Shown here in pieces: positions 1-8,410 of a DNA stretch of 64,000 bases. Made by a program: the position numbers and the translations under genes. Numbering within the stretch: position 1 is the first letter of the stretch; each line of letters opens with the position of its first letter. Under the pieces are notes generated by a model, which searched no databases, was not told the DNA's origin, and saw nothing but the letters and a program-made list of their open reading frames with translations. Where the stretch lies: the NCBI GenBank assembly GCA_964457945.1, contig CAYWFX010000008.1, positions 1 to 64,000 on the forward strand, written 5' to 3'. The stretch is from PHAA01 sp964457945. Lineage in GTDB: Bacteria > Bacillota > Syntrophomonadia > Syntrophomonadales > Syntrophomonadaceae.

Positions 1-362
1 CGGATTTCCCCGTCCTGCTGTGTACCGGTCGCGTAATGCAGCACTATAATGTTACCACCCAATATTCTGCTGGTATTGCCAGTGTTTGGGATCGGGAAAT
101 GACCGAGGTCAATCCCCAGGAAGCTCAAAAACTAGGCGTTGCTACGGGCAGCCGGATGAGGGTTACCTCCCGTCGGGGTTCAGTTCTAACCACCGCTTGG
201 GTAACTGAGCGGGTACAGCCTGGGGTCATCTGGATGTCCCATCATCATAGTGCTACGCCTACCAATGAACTCACCAGTCCTTTTGTATGTGATATTGCCG
301 GCACAGGTGAGTACAAGGTTTGTGCGGTCAAGATTGAAAAGGTCCAGGAGGTGAATCAATAA
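1..362 (+). CDS. fdhA: Formate dehydrogenase catalytic (alpha) subunit, C-terminal fragment
   Basis: The reading frame is open from base 3, so the gene starts outside the window; about 119 residues are visible. They match the C-terminal molybdopterin-dinucleotide-binding domain of formate dehydrogenase and related molybdo/tungsto-oxidoreductases: a TGR near the start, then REMTEVNPQEAQKLGV, SRRGSV, and a PGVIWMSHHH...NELTS stretch. The enzyme would oxidise formate or reduce CO2 in the cytoplasm. Its stop codon overlaps the nuoE start by one base, so the FdhA-NuoE-NuoF set is one operon that passes electrons to or from NAD. The active-site Cys or selenocysteine lies upstream and cannot be seen. 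Another molybdopterin oxidoreductase is possible, but the NuoEF partners favour formate dehydrogenase. Confidence 0.85.
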   Translation, partial: DFPVLLCTGRVMQHYNVTTQYSAGIASVWDREMTEVNPQEAQKLGVATGSRMRVTSRRGSVLTTAWVTERVQPGVIWMSHHHSATPTNELTSPFVCDIAGTGEYKVCAVKIEKVQEVNQ

Positions 363-808
363 TGGCCGACTACAAGAACATCATCAATGCCTATAAAGAT
401 CTACCTGGCGGACTAATTGAAGCATATCATGCTATTCAAAAAGAATATAGCTATATACCGGAAGACGCAGTAGTTGCAGCCGCCCAGGCCTTTGATATAT
501 CCAAAGCTCAAGCTTATGGGGTAGCGACCTTCTATTCCTACTTAAAAGTAGGAAAACGGGGCAAAAGCGTAATACGCATTTGTGAAAGCGCTCCGTGTCA
601 TGTAGCCGGCGCTGATAAAGTAGTGGCTGCTCTTGAAAAGGAATTGGGTATTAAGATGGGTGAGACTACTCAGGATGGCAAGTTTACCCTGGAGTTTACC
701 GAGTGTGTTGGACAGTGTCAGGCAACCCCAGTTATCACCATCAACAGTAAGCCGTATGGTGATGTGACTGCAGAGAGTATTACTGGCATATTATCAGGAT
801 ATAAATAA
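362..808 (+). CDS. nuoE: NuoE-like [2Fe-2S] subunit of NAD-linked formate dehydrogenase/hydrogenase
   Basis: 148 residues, the usual length for the NuoE/HydC/HoxE family. The thioredoxin-like [2Fe-2S] domain has its four ligands at Cys74, Cys79, Cys115 and Cys119 (CESAPC and CVGQC). It relays electrons between the NuoF flavin subunit and the formate dehydrogenase subunit encoded just upstream. Translation is coupled: the ATG overlaps the upstream TAA by one base. No other complex I subunits are nearby, so this is a soluble NAD-linked module and not respiratory complex I. Confidence 0.94.
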   Translation: MADYKNIINAYKDLPGGLIEAYHAIQKEYSYIPEDAVVAAAQAFDISKAQAYGVATFYSYLKVGKRGKSVIRICESAPCHVAGADKVVAALEKELGIKMGETTQDGKFTLEFTECVGQCQATPVITINSKPYGDVTAESITGILSGYK

Positions 809-825
809 GAACGAAAGGAGGGAAC

Positions 826-2052
826 ATGATGGCCGAGGAGATGCGCATAGTTTTGCGCAACTATGGAAAAATTGATCCGCTTAAAATCGATGACTATATA
901 AACGCTGGTGGTTATAAATCACTCGCCAAAGCCCGCAGTATTAGCCAGAAAGAAGTCATAGATGAAGTAAAAAATTCAGGCCTGCGGGGACGCGGCGGAG
1001 CTGGCTTTAATGCCGGTATGAAATGGAGTTTCAGTTATGGCACCGCAGCCGACCAGAAATATGTGGTCTGCAATGCCGATGAAGGCGAACCAGGTACCTA
1101 TAAGGATCGTATCATAATGGAAAACGACCCCCATGCAGTCCTGGAAGGAATGGCTATATGTGGTTATGCTATCGGAGCAACCAAAGGATATATTTACTGT
1201 CGTGGAGAATATCCCTATGTAGTTGATATTTTGAATGAAGCCATTGCCCAGGCCAAAGCCAAGGGGGTATTAGGTGATTTTGACATCGAGGTACGGATGG
1301 GTGCAGGTGCTTATGTATGCGGCGAAGAAACTGCACTACTGGAATCGATTGAAGGCAGCCGGGGAGAACCTCGCTTTAAACCACCCTTCCCAGGAGTAGC
1401 TGGCTTGTGGGGAAAACCAACCGTAGTAAATAATGTGGAGACCTTTGCCAATATTACAGCTATTATTGAAAAAGGAGCTGATTGGTTCAAAGGTATCGGA
1501 GCCAGTAATTATCCCGGAACCAAAGTATTTACCTTAACCGGCGATGCAGTAAACAAGACCGTTTTTGAACTACCTACCAACGCAACCATTCGTGACGTGG
1601 TCTTTGGAATGGGCGGCGGAGTTGCCGGCGGCAAGAAGTTCAAGGCAGTGCAGATCGGCGGAACCTCAGGTGGATTCATCCCCGAATCAATGCTGGATAC
1701 TCCAGTAGACTTTGATTCCATGAATGCCATTGGAGCTACACTAGGATCGGGAGCAGTTTTCGTAATGGACGAGACTGTCGATCTGGTAGATGTCGTTGAA
1801 AGAATCACTAAGTTCTTTGAGCATGAATCTTGTGGCAAATGTACCCCCTGCCGGGAAGGCACCAAGAGAATGCACGAGATTTTGAAGAAGATCAATAGTG
1901 GTAAGGGAACTGCTCAGGATATCGCCCTGTCAGAAAGACTGGGTCAGGTTATGACCAGAGCCTGTCTGTGTGGTTTAGGCCAGGCAGCACCCGGACCGGT
2001 ATTGACTACCCTGAAGAACTTCAGACCGGATTATAATGCCAAATTAGGGTAG
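826..2052 (+). CDS. nuoF: NuoF-like NADH/FMN-binding subunit
   Basis: 408 residues. It carries the glycine-rich GLRGRGGAGF motif (residues 52-61), the NADH/FMN motif CNADEGEPGTYKDR (82-95), GAGAYVCGEETALL, and the C-terminal 4Fe-4S ligands Cys336, Cys339, Cys342 and Cys380. The role is electron exchange between NAD(H) and the iron-sulfur chain of the formate dehydrogenase complex. It lacks the extra N-terminal thioredoxin and C-terminal ferredoxin domains of the longer HydB-type proteins. AGGAGG at 816-821 sits 4 nt before the ATG at 826 and 7 nt before the ATG at 829, so 829 may be the true start. A terminator follows, so this is the last gene of the operon. Confidence 0.94.
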   Translation: MMAEEMRIVLRNYGKIDPLKIDDYINAGGYKSLAKARSISQKEVIDEVKNSGLRGRGGAGFNAGMKWSFSYGTAADQKYVVCNADEGEPGTYKDRIIMENDPHAVLEGMAICGYAIGATKGYIYCRGEYPYVVDILNEAIAQAKAKGVLGDFDIEVRMGAGAYVCGEETALLESIEGSRGEPRFKPPFPGVAGLWGKPTVVNNVETFANITAIIEKGADWFKGIGASNYPGTKVFTLTGDAVNKTVFELPTNATIRDVVFGMGGGVAGGKKFKAVQIGGTSGGFIPESMLDTPVDFDSMNAIGATLGSGAVFVMDETVDLVDVVERITKFFEHESCGKCTPCREGTKRMHEILKKINSGKGTAQDIALSERLGQVMTRACLCGLGQAAPGPVLTTLKNFRPDYNAKLG

Positions 2053-2085
2053 TAGTTGTTGAATTAAAAATAGTAAGCATACTAA

Positions 2086-2128
2086 GAGCAGGCTCGTTGG
2101 GAGTAATTCCAACCGGGCCTGCTTTTTG
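2086..2128 (+). terminator. Rho-independent terminator of the fdh-nuoEF operon
   Basis: AGCAGGCTCGTTGG (2087-2100) pairs imperfectly with CCAACCGGGCCTGCT (2109-2123) across an 8-nt loop, followed by a T run. It lies 35 nt after the nuoF stop. Confidence 0.85.
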
Positions 2129-2244
2129 TCTCTGCAGATGTCGGGTTCTGCCTTTCTCTTATGAAACTACTTAGCCCTAGCCTAAAAAAGTTGTTTTTTA
2201 TCAAATGAAAGTGGATAGACTAAAATAAAAAGGAGCGGATAGAT

Positions 2245-2700
2245 ATGGAGAAGAAGGATTTTGAGAGTATTATGGATATGGCCATTGATGCCGAGGTTGA
2301 AGCGTATGAATTTTACCGCGATGCTGCAGCAAAATTTTCGGATCAAGGCATGAAAAAACTGTTTAAGGAATTTGCTGCAGAAGAACAGGGGCACAAGAAG
2401 GCCTTGGAAAGTATTAAAGTAAAAGAGATTCAGGACTTCAGCTTTTTTGGAGGAGCGGACTACAAGGTAGCAGAGACTGTAGAATTGCCCAGGCTGTCAA
2501 TAACGATGAAACCTGTTGATGCCATTGCCTTAGCGATGAAGAAAGAGGAGGAGGCAATGGAAATATATGCCGGATTGGCTTTAGCTACAAAGGATCCAGA
2601 AAAGCAAAAACTTTTTGAAGAACTGGCCAAGATGGAAGAAGGGCATAAATTCCAAATGGAAGGAATGTATACCAATACTGCTTTCCCAGAAGTATGGTAA
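2245..2700 (+). CDS. Rubrerythrin-like di-iron (ferritin-like) protein
   Basis: 151 residues forming a four-helix ferritin-like domain. The two iron-binding halves are visible: Glu17/Glu19 with EEQGH (Glu47, His50), and KEEEAMEIY with MEEGH (Glu131, His134). In this family the di-iron site reduces peroxide or senses redox state in anaerobes. There is no C-terminal rubredoxin domain, so it is the short erythrin-type form and would need an external electron donor. An AAAAAGGAG ribosome binding site precedes the ATG. It is a single-gene unit between two hairpins. Function as a peroxidase is inferred from the family. Confidence 0.85.
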   Translation: MEKKDFESIMDMAIDAEVEAYEFYRDAAAKFSDQGMKKLFKEFAAEEQGHKKALESIKVKEIQDFSFFGGADYKVAETVELPRLSITMKPVDAIALAMKKEEEAMEIYAGLALATKDPEKQKLFEELAKMEEGHKFQMEGMYTNTAFPEVW

Positions 2701-2740
2701 ATAATGTATTTTTAGTCGAATACCAGGTAGGTATTTAATA

Positions 2741-2780
2741 AAAGAGGCTGTGGGTAATCCTGAACCTCAGCCTCTTTTAT
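2741..2780. terminator. Hairpin terminator between convergent rubrerythrin and modC
   Basis: A perfect 10-bp stem, AAAGAGGCTG (2741-2750) with CAGCCTCTTT (2768-2777), lies between two convergent genes. The short T tracts on both strands suggest it serves both. Confidence 0.7.
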
Positions 2781-2814
2781 GTCCGGACCAGTAGTTCCAC
2801 TGACCCCACGGTCT

Positions 2815-3480
2815 TCAACAGCAAACTATACTTTGTTTTTCTGAACATTTACCATTTTCTATGCCCACCACAATGTCTCCCAAAAAACTGGCATCTTCCT
2901 CATCGTGAGTAACCAGTATGAAGGGTATTTGCCATTCTTCATGCAGTCTTTTTAGCTCTTGTCGTAAGCTCACTTTATTGTTCTTGTCCAGAGCACTAAA
3001 GGGCTCATCAAGTAAAAGTAATTTTGGCTGTACTACCAGAGCCCTAGCCAGAGCTACCCGTTGCTTCTCGCCGCCTGATAACCGCCCAGGGAAGCGATCT
3101 ATCAAGTGTTTTACTCCACAGGAATCCAAAACCTGAATTGGTTCAATGTTGGAATGGCGTGTCTCTGATCTTTGACTTTTAAGGCCATAATACACATTTT
3201 CTTTTACTGTCATATGGGGGAATAGGGCATAATCCTGAAATAGATATGCAATGCTTCTATTGCGAGCAGCTACATTAGTTTTATCAGCTGATGAATATAG
3301 AACTCGATTATTTAGCTCTATATAGCCTTCCGAAGGACTTAGCAATCCGGCTAAACAATGCAGGATAGTGGTTTTGCCGGCACCTGATGCGCCCCATAAA
3401 ACCAGGATTTGATTTTCCAACTCCAAGTTAATATCAAGGTTGAAATTCCATAGTTTCTTACTTATCTGAGCTTTTAACAC
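2815..3480 (-). CDS. modC: Molybdate ABC transporter ATP-binding protein, short form
   Basis: ABC ATPase: Walker A GASGAGKTT (residues 30-38), Q-loop Gln82, signature LSGGEKQ (134-140), Walker B LLLLDEP. I chose the GTG at 3480, giving 221 residues, because AGGATGG precedes it. An upstream in-frame ATG at 3561 would overlap modB and add 27 unlike residues. Typical ModC is about 350 residues with a C-terminal molybdate-binding (MOP/TOBE) domain; that domain is absent here. Last gene of a modA-modB-modC unit. Tungstate or molybdate specificity cannot be told from sequence alone. Confidence 0.88.
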   Translation of the reverse strand: MLKAQISKKLWNFNLDINLELENQILVLWGASGAGKTTILHCLAGLLSPSEGYIELNNRVLYSSADKTNVAARNRSIAYLFQDYALFPHMTVKENVYYGLKSQRSETRHSNIEPIQVLDSCGVKHLIDRFPGRLSGGEKQRVALARALVVQPKLLLLDEPFSALDKNNKVSLRQELKRLHEEWQIPFILVTHDEEDASFLGDIVVGIENGKCSEKQSIVCC

Positions 3481-3524
3481 ATTGCACCATCCTAAGGGGC
3501 TATTCCTTGACAGCCCTGAATAAT

Positions 3525-4196
3525 TTAATGTACTTGTTTCTTGGCCCAGCGGTTGACCCAAAAAATTACGACAAAACTAAAAACCGTAATGATAGCTACC
3601 AGAGTTCTGGCGGTAAGGTCATCTCCTGATTCTACGGCAAAGTAAATGGCCAGGGGTATGGTCTGGGTCTGCCCGGGTATGTTACCGGCGACCATAAGCG
3701 TAGCGCCGAATTCCCCCAGAGCTCTGGCGAAAGCAAGCACCAGACCGGCGGTAATGCCAGGCCAGGCCAGGGGGAGAGTAATGGTGAAGAAGATTCGTGT
3801 CTCATTAGCCCCCAGGGTTCGTGCGGCCTTTTCAAAATTGAGGTCGACACTAAGAAAGGCCGCTTTGCTAGACTGATACATCAAGGGGAAGGCTACCACG
3901 GTTGAGGCCATAACAACTGCCCACCAGGTAAAGATTATGGATATCCCCATACTGTCCAGGTATTGTCCCATGAACCCATTTTTACCAATCATTATTAACA
4001 AACCATAGCCAATTACCGATGGGGGTAAAACCAGGGGTAAGGTAATGAGAGCTTCCAATATATCTTTGCCATAGAAATCCTGACGGGCCATAAAACGAGC
4101 CAAGGGTAAACCTAAACAGGCAACTATAAATACTACAATAAAGGCCACCCGAAGCGAAAGAATTACCGGAAACCAATCTTTTACGTGTAATAACAT
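3525..4196 (-). CDS. modB: Molybdate ABC transporter permease
   Basis: 223 residues with about five hydrophobic segments. The cytoplasmic loop contacting the ATPase, EKAARTLGANETRIFFTITL, is typical of ModB, followed by PGITAGLVLAFARALGEFGATLMVAG, a strongly conserved ModB stretch. It forms the membrane channel for the oxyanion. It lies 12 nt after modA and upstream of modC. Confidence 0.94.
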   Translation of the reverse strand: MLLHVKDWFPVILSLRVAFIVVFIVACLGLPLARFMARQDFYGKDILEALITLPLVLPPSVIGYGLLIMIGKNGFMGQYLDSMGISIIFTWWAVVMASTVVAFPLMYQSSKAAFLSVDLNFEKAARTLGANETRIFFTITLPLAWPGITAGLVLAFARALGEFGATLMVAGNIPGQTQTIPLAIYFAVESGDDLTARTLVAIITVFSFVVIFWVNRWAKKQVH

Positions 4197-4208
4197 TTTG
4201 CTGCTAAA

Positions 4209-5009
4209 CTACTTGGTTAGTGATTTAAAGCCATATTTAATAAAGACCTGCTGCGCTTCATTAGTGAGCAAAAATGCCTCAAATTCTCCCGCTTCTTTCG
4301 GGTGTTTGCTGCTAGCAATTACTGCCATAGGATACACAATTGGTTTGCTGGAATCAGCTGGAGCGGCGGCTACGATTTTGCCCTCTTTCATTTTGGTGGT
4401 ATCAGAGCGATAAACCAGGCCGGCATCCACATTACCGGTTTCCACCCAAGTCAAAACCTCGCGCACATCTTTGCCCATAACCAGCTTGGATTGAATCTTA
4501 TCCCAAAGCTTCATGGTGGTCAGAGTATCCTTAGCATATTGTCCAGCCGGTACCGTTTCCGGGGTGCCAATACTAATTTTACCTACCGACTTATCAGTAA
4601 GGCCTTCAAAACTGGTTAAGGTGCTGCCTTTTTTGGCGATTAAAACCAGTTCGTTGCCTAAGAGATTCTTGAGGGAAGTATCGCTTATTAACTTTTTTTG
4701 AGCCAGGGCGTCAGTTTGGGCTTTGCCAGCTGAAATAAAAAGGTCTACCGGAGCTCCTTCTTCAATCTGTTTTTGCAAAGTTCCGGAAGCAGCAAAATTA
4801 TAGGTAATCTTAATATCAGGGTGTTTGCTGGTATAGATGGTTTGTAGTTCCTGGCCGGCATCCTGCAGGCTGGCTGCCGCTGCAATCATCAGGTTGACAG
4901 GTTCTGGTTGGGGCGCTGGTGGCTGGGTTGCTTGTTTACTGCCGCTACAACCGGTTAGGGTCGCTATTGAGAAAAGCATAAGGCCAAATAGAATTAAAAA
5001 TTTTTTCAT
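4209..5009 (-). CDS. modA: Molybdate-binding lipoprotein
   Basis: The ATG at 5009 gives 266 residues and is preceded by GGGGAGG at proper spacing; a TTG 18 nt upstream sits in the ribosome binding site. The N-terminus is a lipoprotein signal, MKKFLILFGLMLFSIATLTGC, with lipobox LTGC, so the protein is anchored outside the membrane. The family signature AAASLQDA appears early, followed by NFAASGTLQKQIEEGAPVDLFISA. It captures molybdate or tungstate and delivers it to ModB. First gene of the unit, divergent from the regulator at 5386. Confidence 0.94.
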   Translation of the reverse strand: MKKFLILFGLMLFSIATLTGCSGSKQATQPPAPQPEPVNLMIAAAASLQDAGQELQTIYTSKHPDIKITYNFAASGTLQKQIEEGAPVDLFISAGKAQTDALAQKKLISDTSLKNLLGNELVLIAKKGSTLTSFEGLTDKSVGKISIGTPETVPAGQYAKDTLTTMKLWDKIQSKLVMGKDVREVLTWVETGNVDAGLVYRSDTTKMKEGKIVAAAPADSSKPIVYPMAVIASSKHPKEAGEFEAFLLTNEAQQVFIKYGFKSLTK

Positions 5010-5385
5010 AACGTAATTCCTCCCCAAAAATTTAAATTATATCTGGATATTGCCAACTGTCCCCCTTTAACTATTTAATAATTCACCTCTAAGGGGAAGT
5101 TCTCCCTTAGAGGTGTGCTCTTACATTAAGGTTGCACGATGAAAAATCTTCTCAGGCATCATATGACTCATTTTTTCTGTGAAAAAGCCATAGTTAAACA
5201 AATATTTTGCCAAAATATTTTTTGCATAGGTAGACATAAATAGAAAAGACTAAGTTAAATGTCTATTAATATATATGAAAAGCATTGTAATAATATAAAA
5301 CATAACAAAAACAGATATAACGTTATTATGTAAATATACTAGACTATGATAAAATGGGAGTCAAGAAGTTTTGGAGGTAATTCCA
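5010..5385. promoter_or_regulatory. Divergent control region between modABC and its putative regulator
   Basis: 376 AT-rich bases without a gene. It holds a perfect 12-bp inverted repeat, CACCTCTAAGGG (5084-5095) and CCCTTAGAGGTG (5104-5115), which would form a hairpin in the modA leader, and a 10-bp palindrome ATAACGTTAT (5317-5326) near the promoter of the regulator. Either may be the metal-dependent control site; no match to a known riboswitch was recognised. Confidence 0.55.
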
Positions 5386-6509
5386 GTGCAAGAAGAAAAT
5401 TCGCTAACCCCAGAGGAAGTGGCAGTAATATTAAAAATTGCCAAGAATACAGTTTATGAGCTGATCAAACGAGGCGAGCTTCCGGCCTATCGTATTGGCA
5501 GAAAACTTCGGGTTGACCCGAAAGATGTAGATATTTTCAGGAAGCAGGGCAAAAGTTTTGAGTTTTTTCAGAAAGATAACCCGGTTCAACGCTTAGAACT
5601 TAGGCAACAGGTTCCGGCGTCTGCGGCGCAGGAATCAGATTTCCATTCACAGAGTCTAATCATCTGCGGACATGATTTAATCCTTGATATTCTAGCCCGT
5701 CACCTGGAATCCAGTTTTAATGGGTTGCATACCTTTCGCTATCATGTGGGGAGCTTTACTGGCCTGTCTACACTTTATCAAGGAAAGGCCGATATGGTCG
5801 GCATTCACCTCTGGGATGGTGATACAGGAGAGTACAATATATCCTATGTGCGCCACCTGCTGCCAAGTATTCCAACGGTAATCGTTCATTTGGCTATTCG
5901 CATGCAAGGGCTCTATGTAATTCGGGGAAATCCAAAAAACATTAAGGATTGGAAAGATTTGGTGCGACCTGATATACGTTTTATAAACCGGGAAAAAGGC
6001 TGCGGTACCAGGGTTCTACTGGATGAACAACTACGCCGTTTGAAGCTGAATAGTCAAGCCATTAATGGTTATGAGCGGGAGGAGCATTCCCATTTAGCCG
6101 TAGCCAGTGCAGTTGTTCGAGGAGAAGCTGATGTGGCTCTAGGCAATGAAAAGGCATCGCTGCAAGTGCGCGGAGTTGATTTTNNNNNNNNNNNNNNNNN
6201 NNNNNNNNNNNNNNNNNNNNNNNNNNNNNNNNNNNNNNNNNNNNNNNNNNNNNNNNNNNNNNNNNNNNNNNNNNNNNNNNNNNTGATGTGGCTCTAGGCA
6301 ATGAAAAGGCATCGCTGCAAGTGCGCGGAGTTGATTTTATCCCCTTGCAAAAAGAAAGGTATGAACTGGTGATTAAGAAGGAAAATATTGAGAAACCTCA
6401 GTTTCAAGCTGTCCTGAAAATACTTCAGTCCCGGGAATTTAAATCAGAGTTACAGGGATTAGGGGATTACGATTTAACGGAAACCGGTAGAATTATTGCG
6501 GAACTATAA
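5386..6509 (+). CDS. HTH regulator with periplasmic-binding-protein-like domain, split by an assembly gap
   Basis: The N-terminal 50 residues are an excisionase/MerR-like helix-turn-helix (LTPEEVAVILKIAKNTVYEL...YRIGRKLRVDPKDVD). From about residue 90 a PBP-like ligand-binding domain follows (COG1910 type: SFTGLSTLYQGKADMVGIHLWD, REKGCGTRVLLDEQL, AVVRGEADVALGN). Such proteins control molybdate/tungstate genes in many anaerobes, fitting the divergent modABC. The GTG at 5386 has GGAGG 8 nt upstream; an in-frame TTG at 5371 overlaps that site. The 100-N gap breaks the frame on paper, but merging the 55-bp duplicate on its two sides restores one frame of 322 residues. Confidence 0.8.
6129..6338 (+). 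repeat. 55-bp perfect duplicate on both sides of the gap
   Basis: Bases 6129-6183 and 6284-6338 are identical and begin TGATGTGGCTCTAGGC. They are in the same coding frame of the same gene, so they are most simply the unmerged overlap of two contig ends, not a biological repeat. Confidence 0.93.
6184..6283. other. Scaffold gap of 100 N
   Basis: Exactly 100 unknown bases, the usual placeholder length for a gap of unknown size. See the flanking duplicate. Confidence 0.99.
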
Positions 6510-6591
6510 AATGGCAGCTATCTTGGCAACAATGGCATATTTGTTCGGTCAAGCGGACAGCTGCTAATTAGTGGATGCTGTATTCGCAGAA

Positions 6592-6625
6592 AATAAACGG
6601 GCTAACACACGATAGCTCGTTTATT
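6592..6625. terminator. Hairpin between convergent genes
   Basis: AATAAACGGGCTA (6592-6604) pairs with TAGCTCGTTTATT (6613-6625) with one G-T wobble and an 8-nt loop. It lies between the regulator end and the convergent membrane-protein gene. The T tract is weak. Confidence 0.6.
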
Positions 6626-6649
6626 CTGGTGAAAAAAATTAAGTGGTTC

Positions 6650-7393
6650 TTATTCCATAACTTCAACCGATACCTCCGGGTTGAATGGATTGGTGCGGAT
6701 TGCTAGAGAGAAAAGATAAGGATAGCTTTTGTGTAGATGCTGCATATAATCCAACCATTGAGCTATTAGTATTATATAGACCCTCTTGATATCACCCCGG
6801 AGGTGGGCATAATCACTGGCGGGTAATTTGTTTAGGTCTACTCTACGGTCTAGCTCCTCGGTGAGGTGGAAAACTGCCAGCAGAAGATTGGAGAAGGATT
6901 CATGTTCTAATAGGTTGGGGTTCTCCATCATACGCAGGAGGTGACTCCTTTTCGTGGTTAGCAATGATTGTAAATCGACTAGGTGAGTCTGGTTAGTTTT
7001 AACATCCAGCTTAATTTGCTTAAGTTGGCTTTTTACTTGCTCAAAATCAGAGACAGACCAAGATTCATTCATTCTTAGCTCTTGCCCAAACCGCTCAGAT
7101 TCATGGTCAAATGCCGCAAAAACACGAAGCAGATCAGTTCCCACATCACTGAAAAAAGCACCAATAACCATATTTAGTTTCTGCATGCGGACATTCTTGT
7201 CTCTTTTGCCCATCAATTGGTTTAATACCAGCGTTACCAGTAATGTAGAGAGGGGCAGGAAACCGAGTTGAGCTACTAAGTATTTGAAAATAAAATAAGA
7301 ATCATGAAAAATAGAAAAATGTATGAAGTAAATGACGATTGATGAAAGTAAAAAAGATAAACCTAAAGTAGCCAACCAGTTTATGCGCTTCAA
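6650..7393 (-). CDS. Membrane protein of unknown function
   Basis: I do not recognise the family. With the TTG start at 7393 (GAGGAA 11 nt upstream) it has 247 residues; an in-frame TTG at 7468 would give 272 but lacks a ribosome binding site. Two hydrophobic segments near the N-terminus (WLATLGLSFLLSSIVIYFIHF and FLPLSTLLVTLVLNQLM) are followed by a mainly helical, charged cytoplasmic domain with a coiled-coil-like stretch (QVKSQLKQIKLDVKTNQTHLVDLQ). It looks like a membrane-anchored helical protein. It stands alone on the minus strand. Confidence 0.7.
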   Translation of the reverse strand: MKRINWLATLGLSFLLSSIVIYFIHFSIFHDSYFIFKYLVAQLGFLPLSTLLVTLVLNQLMGKRDKNVRMQKLNMVIGAFFSDVGTDLLRVFAAFDHESERFGQELRMNESWSVSDFEQVKSQLKQIKLDVKTNQTHLVDLQSLLTTKRSHLLRMMENPNLLEHESFSNLLLAVFHLTEELDRRVDLNKLPASDYAHLRGDIKRVYIILIAQWLDYMQHLHKSYPYLFSLAIRTNPFNPEVSVEVME

Positions 7394-7571
7394 AATACAA
7401 TCAGTTCCTCTCGTAAAGGTTTTTGTTTGAATTAAATATACCAAAATGTACCCTATAATGATTCTCAAGCATCGCAGTTTGTAAATGGGATCTGATATTC
7501 TTTATAATAAGTCATACCCAAAACTGAAAAGCGGTCTTAAAAGACTATTATAACGAAGGGCTTAATAATCC

Positions 7572-7976
7572 TTAATTGTCGATATTGATGATTGCAATTG
7601 TACAGCGCGAAATACAAACCAGTTTATCAGCTTGATCATATATGCGTATATCCCATACCAATGTTGTACGCCCCACATGAACCGGAATTCCTATTGCCTT
7701 CACAATCCCTTCACTTACGCTGCGGATATGATTGGCATTTATCTCTAGCCCTACGGCTCTCTGTCGCTTGCGATCAATAAAGAGATAACTTCCTGCTGAG
7801 GCTACAGTCTCAGCTATAACAACCGAAACACCTCCGTGCATTACTCCAAAAGGTTGAAATGTTTTCGCAGTAATTGGCATAGTAGCCATTACTCGTTCCT
7901 TGGTAAATTCCACTATTTCAATCCCGAGTGTTCCCATAACGGTCTGGCTTATATCAAAATCTGAAATATCGGGCAT
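7572..7976 (-). CDS. Hotdog-fold thioesterase (PaaI family)
   Basis: 134 residues, normal for the PaaI/EntH/MenI hotdog family. The core motif PFGVMHGGVSVVIAETVAS carries the HGG turn and the catalytic acidic residue of the central helix; VGLEINANHIRSVSEG and the GRTTLVWDIRI strand follow. It would hydrolyse an acyl-CoA thioester in the cytoplasm; the substrate is unknown. GGGAGG precedes the ATG. Transcribed alone. Confidence 0.88.
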   Translation of the reverse strand: MPDISDFDISQTVMGTLGIEIVEFTKERVMATMPITAKTFQPFGVMHGGVSVVIAETVASAGSYLFIDRKRQRAVGLEINANHIRSVSEGIVKAIGIPVHVGRTTLVWDIRIYDQADKLVCISRCTIAIINIDN

Positions 7977-8051
7977 ATTAAATCCTCCCGCTTTTTGCTA
8001 ATTATAGCATATAGGCCGGGGTCAGGCGTTACTTATTGCTTATCTGTGCAC

Positions 8052-8086
8052 AAAAATAGCCTGCCGACTAATTTTGACGACAGGCT
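8052..8086 (-). terminator. Terminator of the small gene at 8106
   Basis: On the minus strand AGCCTGTCG pairs with CGGCAGGCT (one mismatch), followed by TATTTTTG. It begins 20 nt after the stop codon of the 40-codon gene. Confidence 0.75.
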
Positions 8087-8105
8087 GATGACTTTCTGGT
8101 CTTTC

Positions 8106-8228
8106 TTATACGCCTACCGGTACCTCGTCTTTGGGAGGAAGAAGTTTAATCTCTATTAAAGGATTAAACCCGGTTTCTTCCCTAATTGCTTCTACCAATT
8201 GGTCATGGGCCATCTTAATTTTGCTCAT
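8106..8228 (-). CDS. Small protein of 40 residues, unknown function
   Basis: A short frame with an ATG start, a GGGGTGG ribosome binding site 4 nt upstream and its own terminator downstream. The product starts MSKIKMAHDQLVEAIREETG and ends PKDEVPVGV; it is soluble and acidic/helical in its first half. The gene signals are good for its size but I recognise no family. It may be the tail of a leader RNA instead. Confidence 0.5.
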   Translation of the reverse strand: MSKIKMAHDQLVEAIREETGFNPLIEIKLLPPKDEVPVGV

Positions 8229-8350
8229 ATCGCCACCCCTTTCTCGCATCCCAATACTCGCCTAACCATCACTAATTTGTCTATCTTTCCAAGTTAGACG
8301 CTAGTCTTAGCATTGATATTTTTAATAAAAAAAATACCATAAATCAAAAA

Positions 8351-8401
8351 AATAGTGGGATGGACAAAAGCCAGAGCCTCCCACTATTTTGAAGGCTCTG
8401 G
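8351..8401 (-). terminator. Terminator with two interlocking hairpins
   Basis: CCAGAGCC (8371-8378) pairs with GGCTCTGG (8394-8401), and AATAGTGGGA (8351-8360) pairs with TCCCACTATT (8379-8388). The two stems interlock. On the minus strand the first stem is followed by CTTTTG and ends the lipoprotein gene at 8411. Confidence 0.7.
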
Positions 8402-8410
8402 TCTTTAGTT

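Noticed and set aside
3481..3561. Upstream start of modC
   Set aside because: The extra 27 residues overlap modB and match no ATPase; the GTG at 3480 has AGGATGG before it.
5084..5115. Molybdenum-cofactor riboswitch before modA
   Set aside because: Only a simple 12-bp hairpin is visible; the known larger fold was not found.
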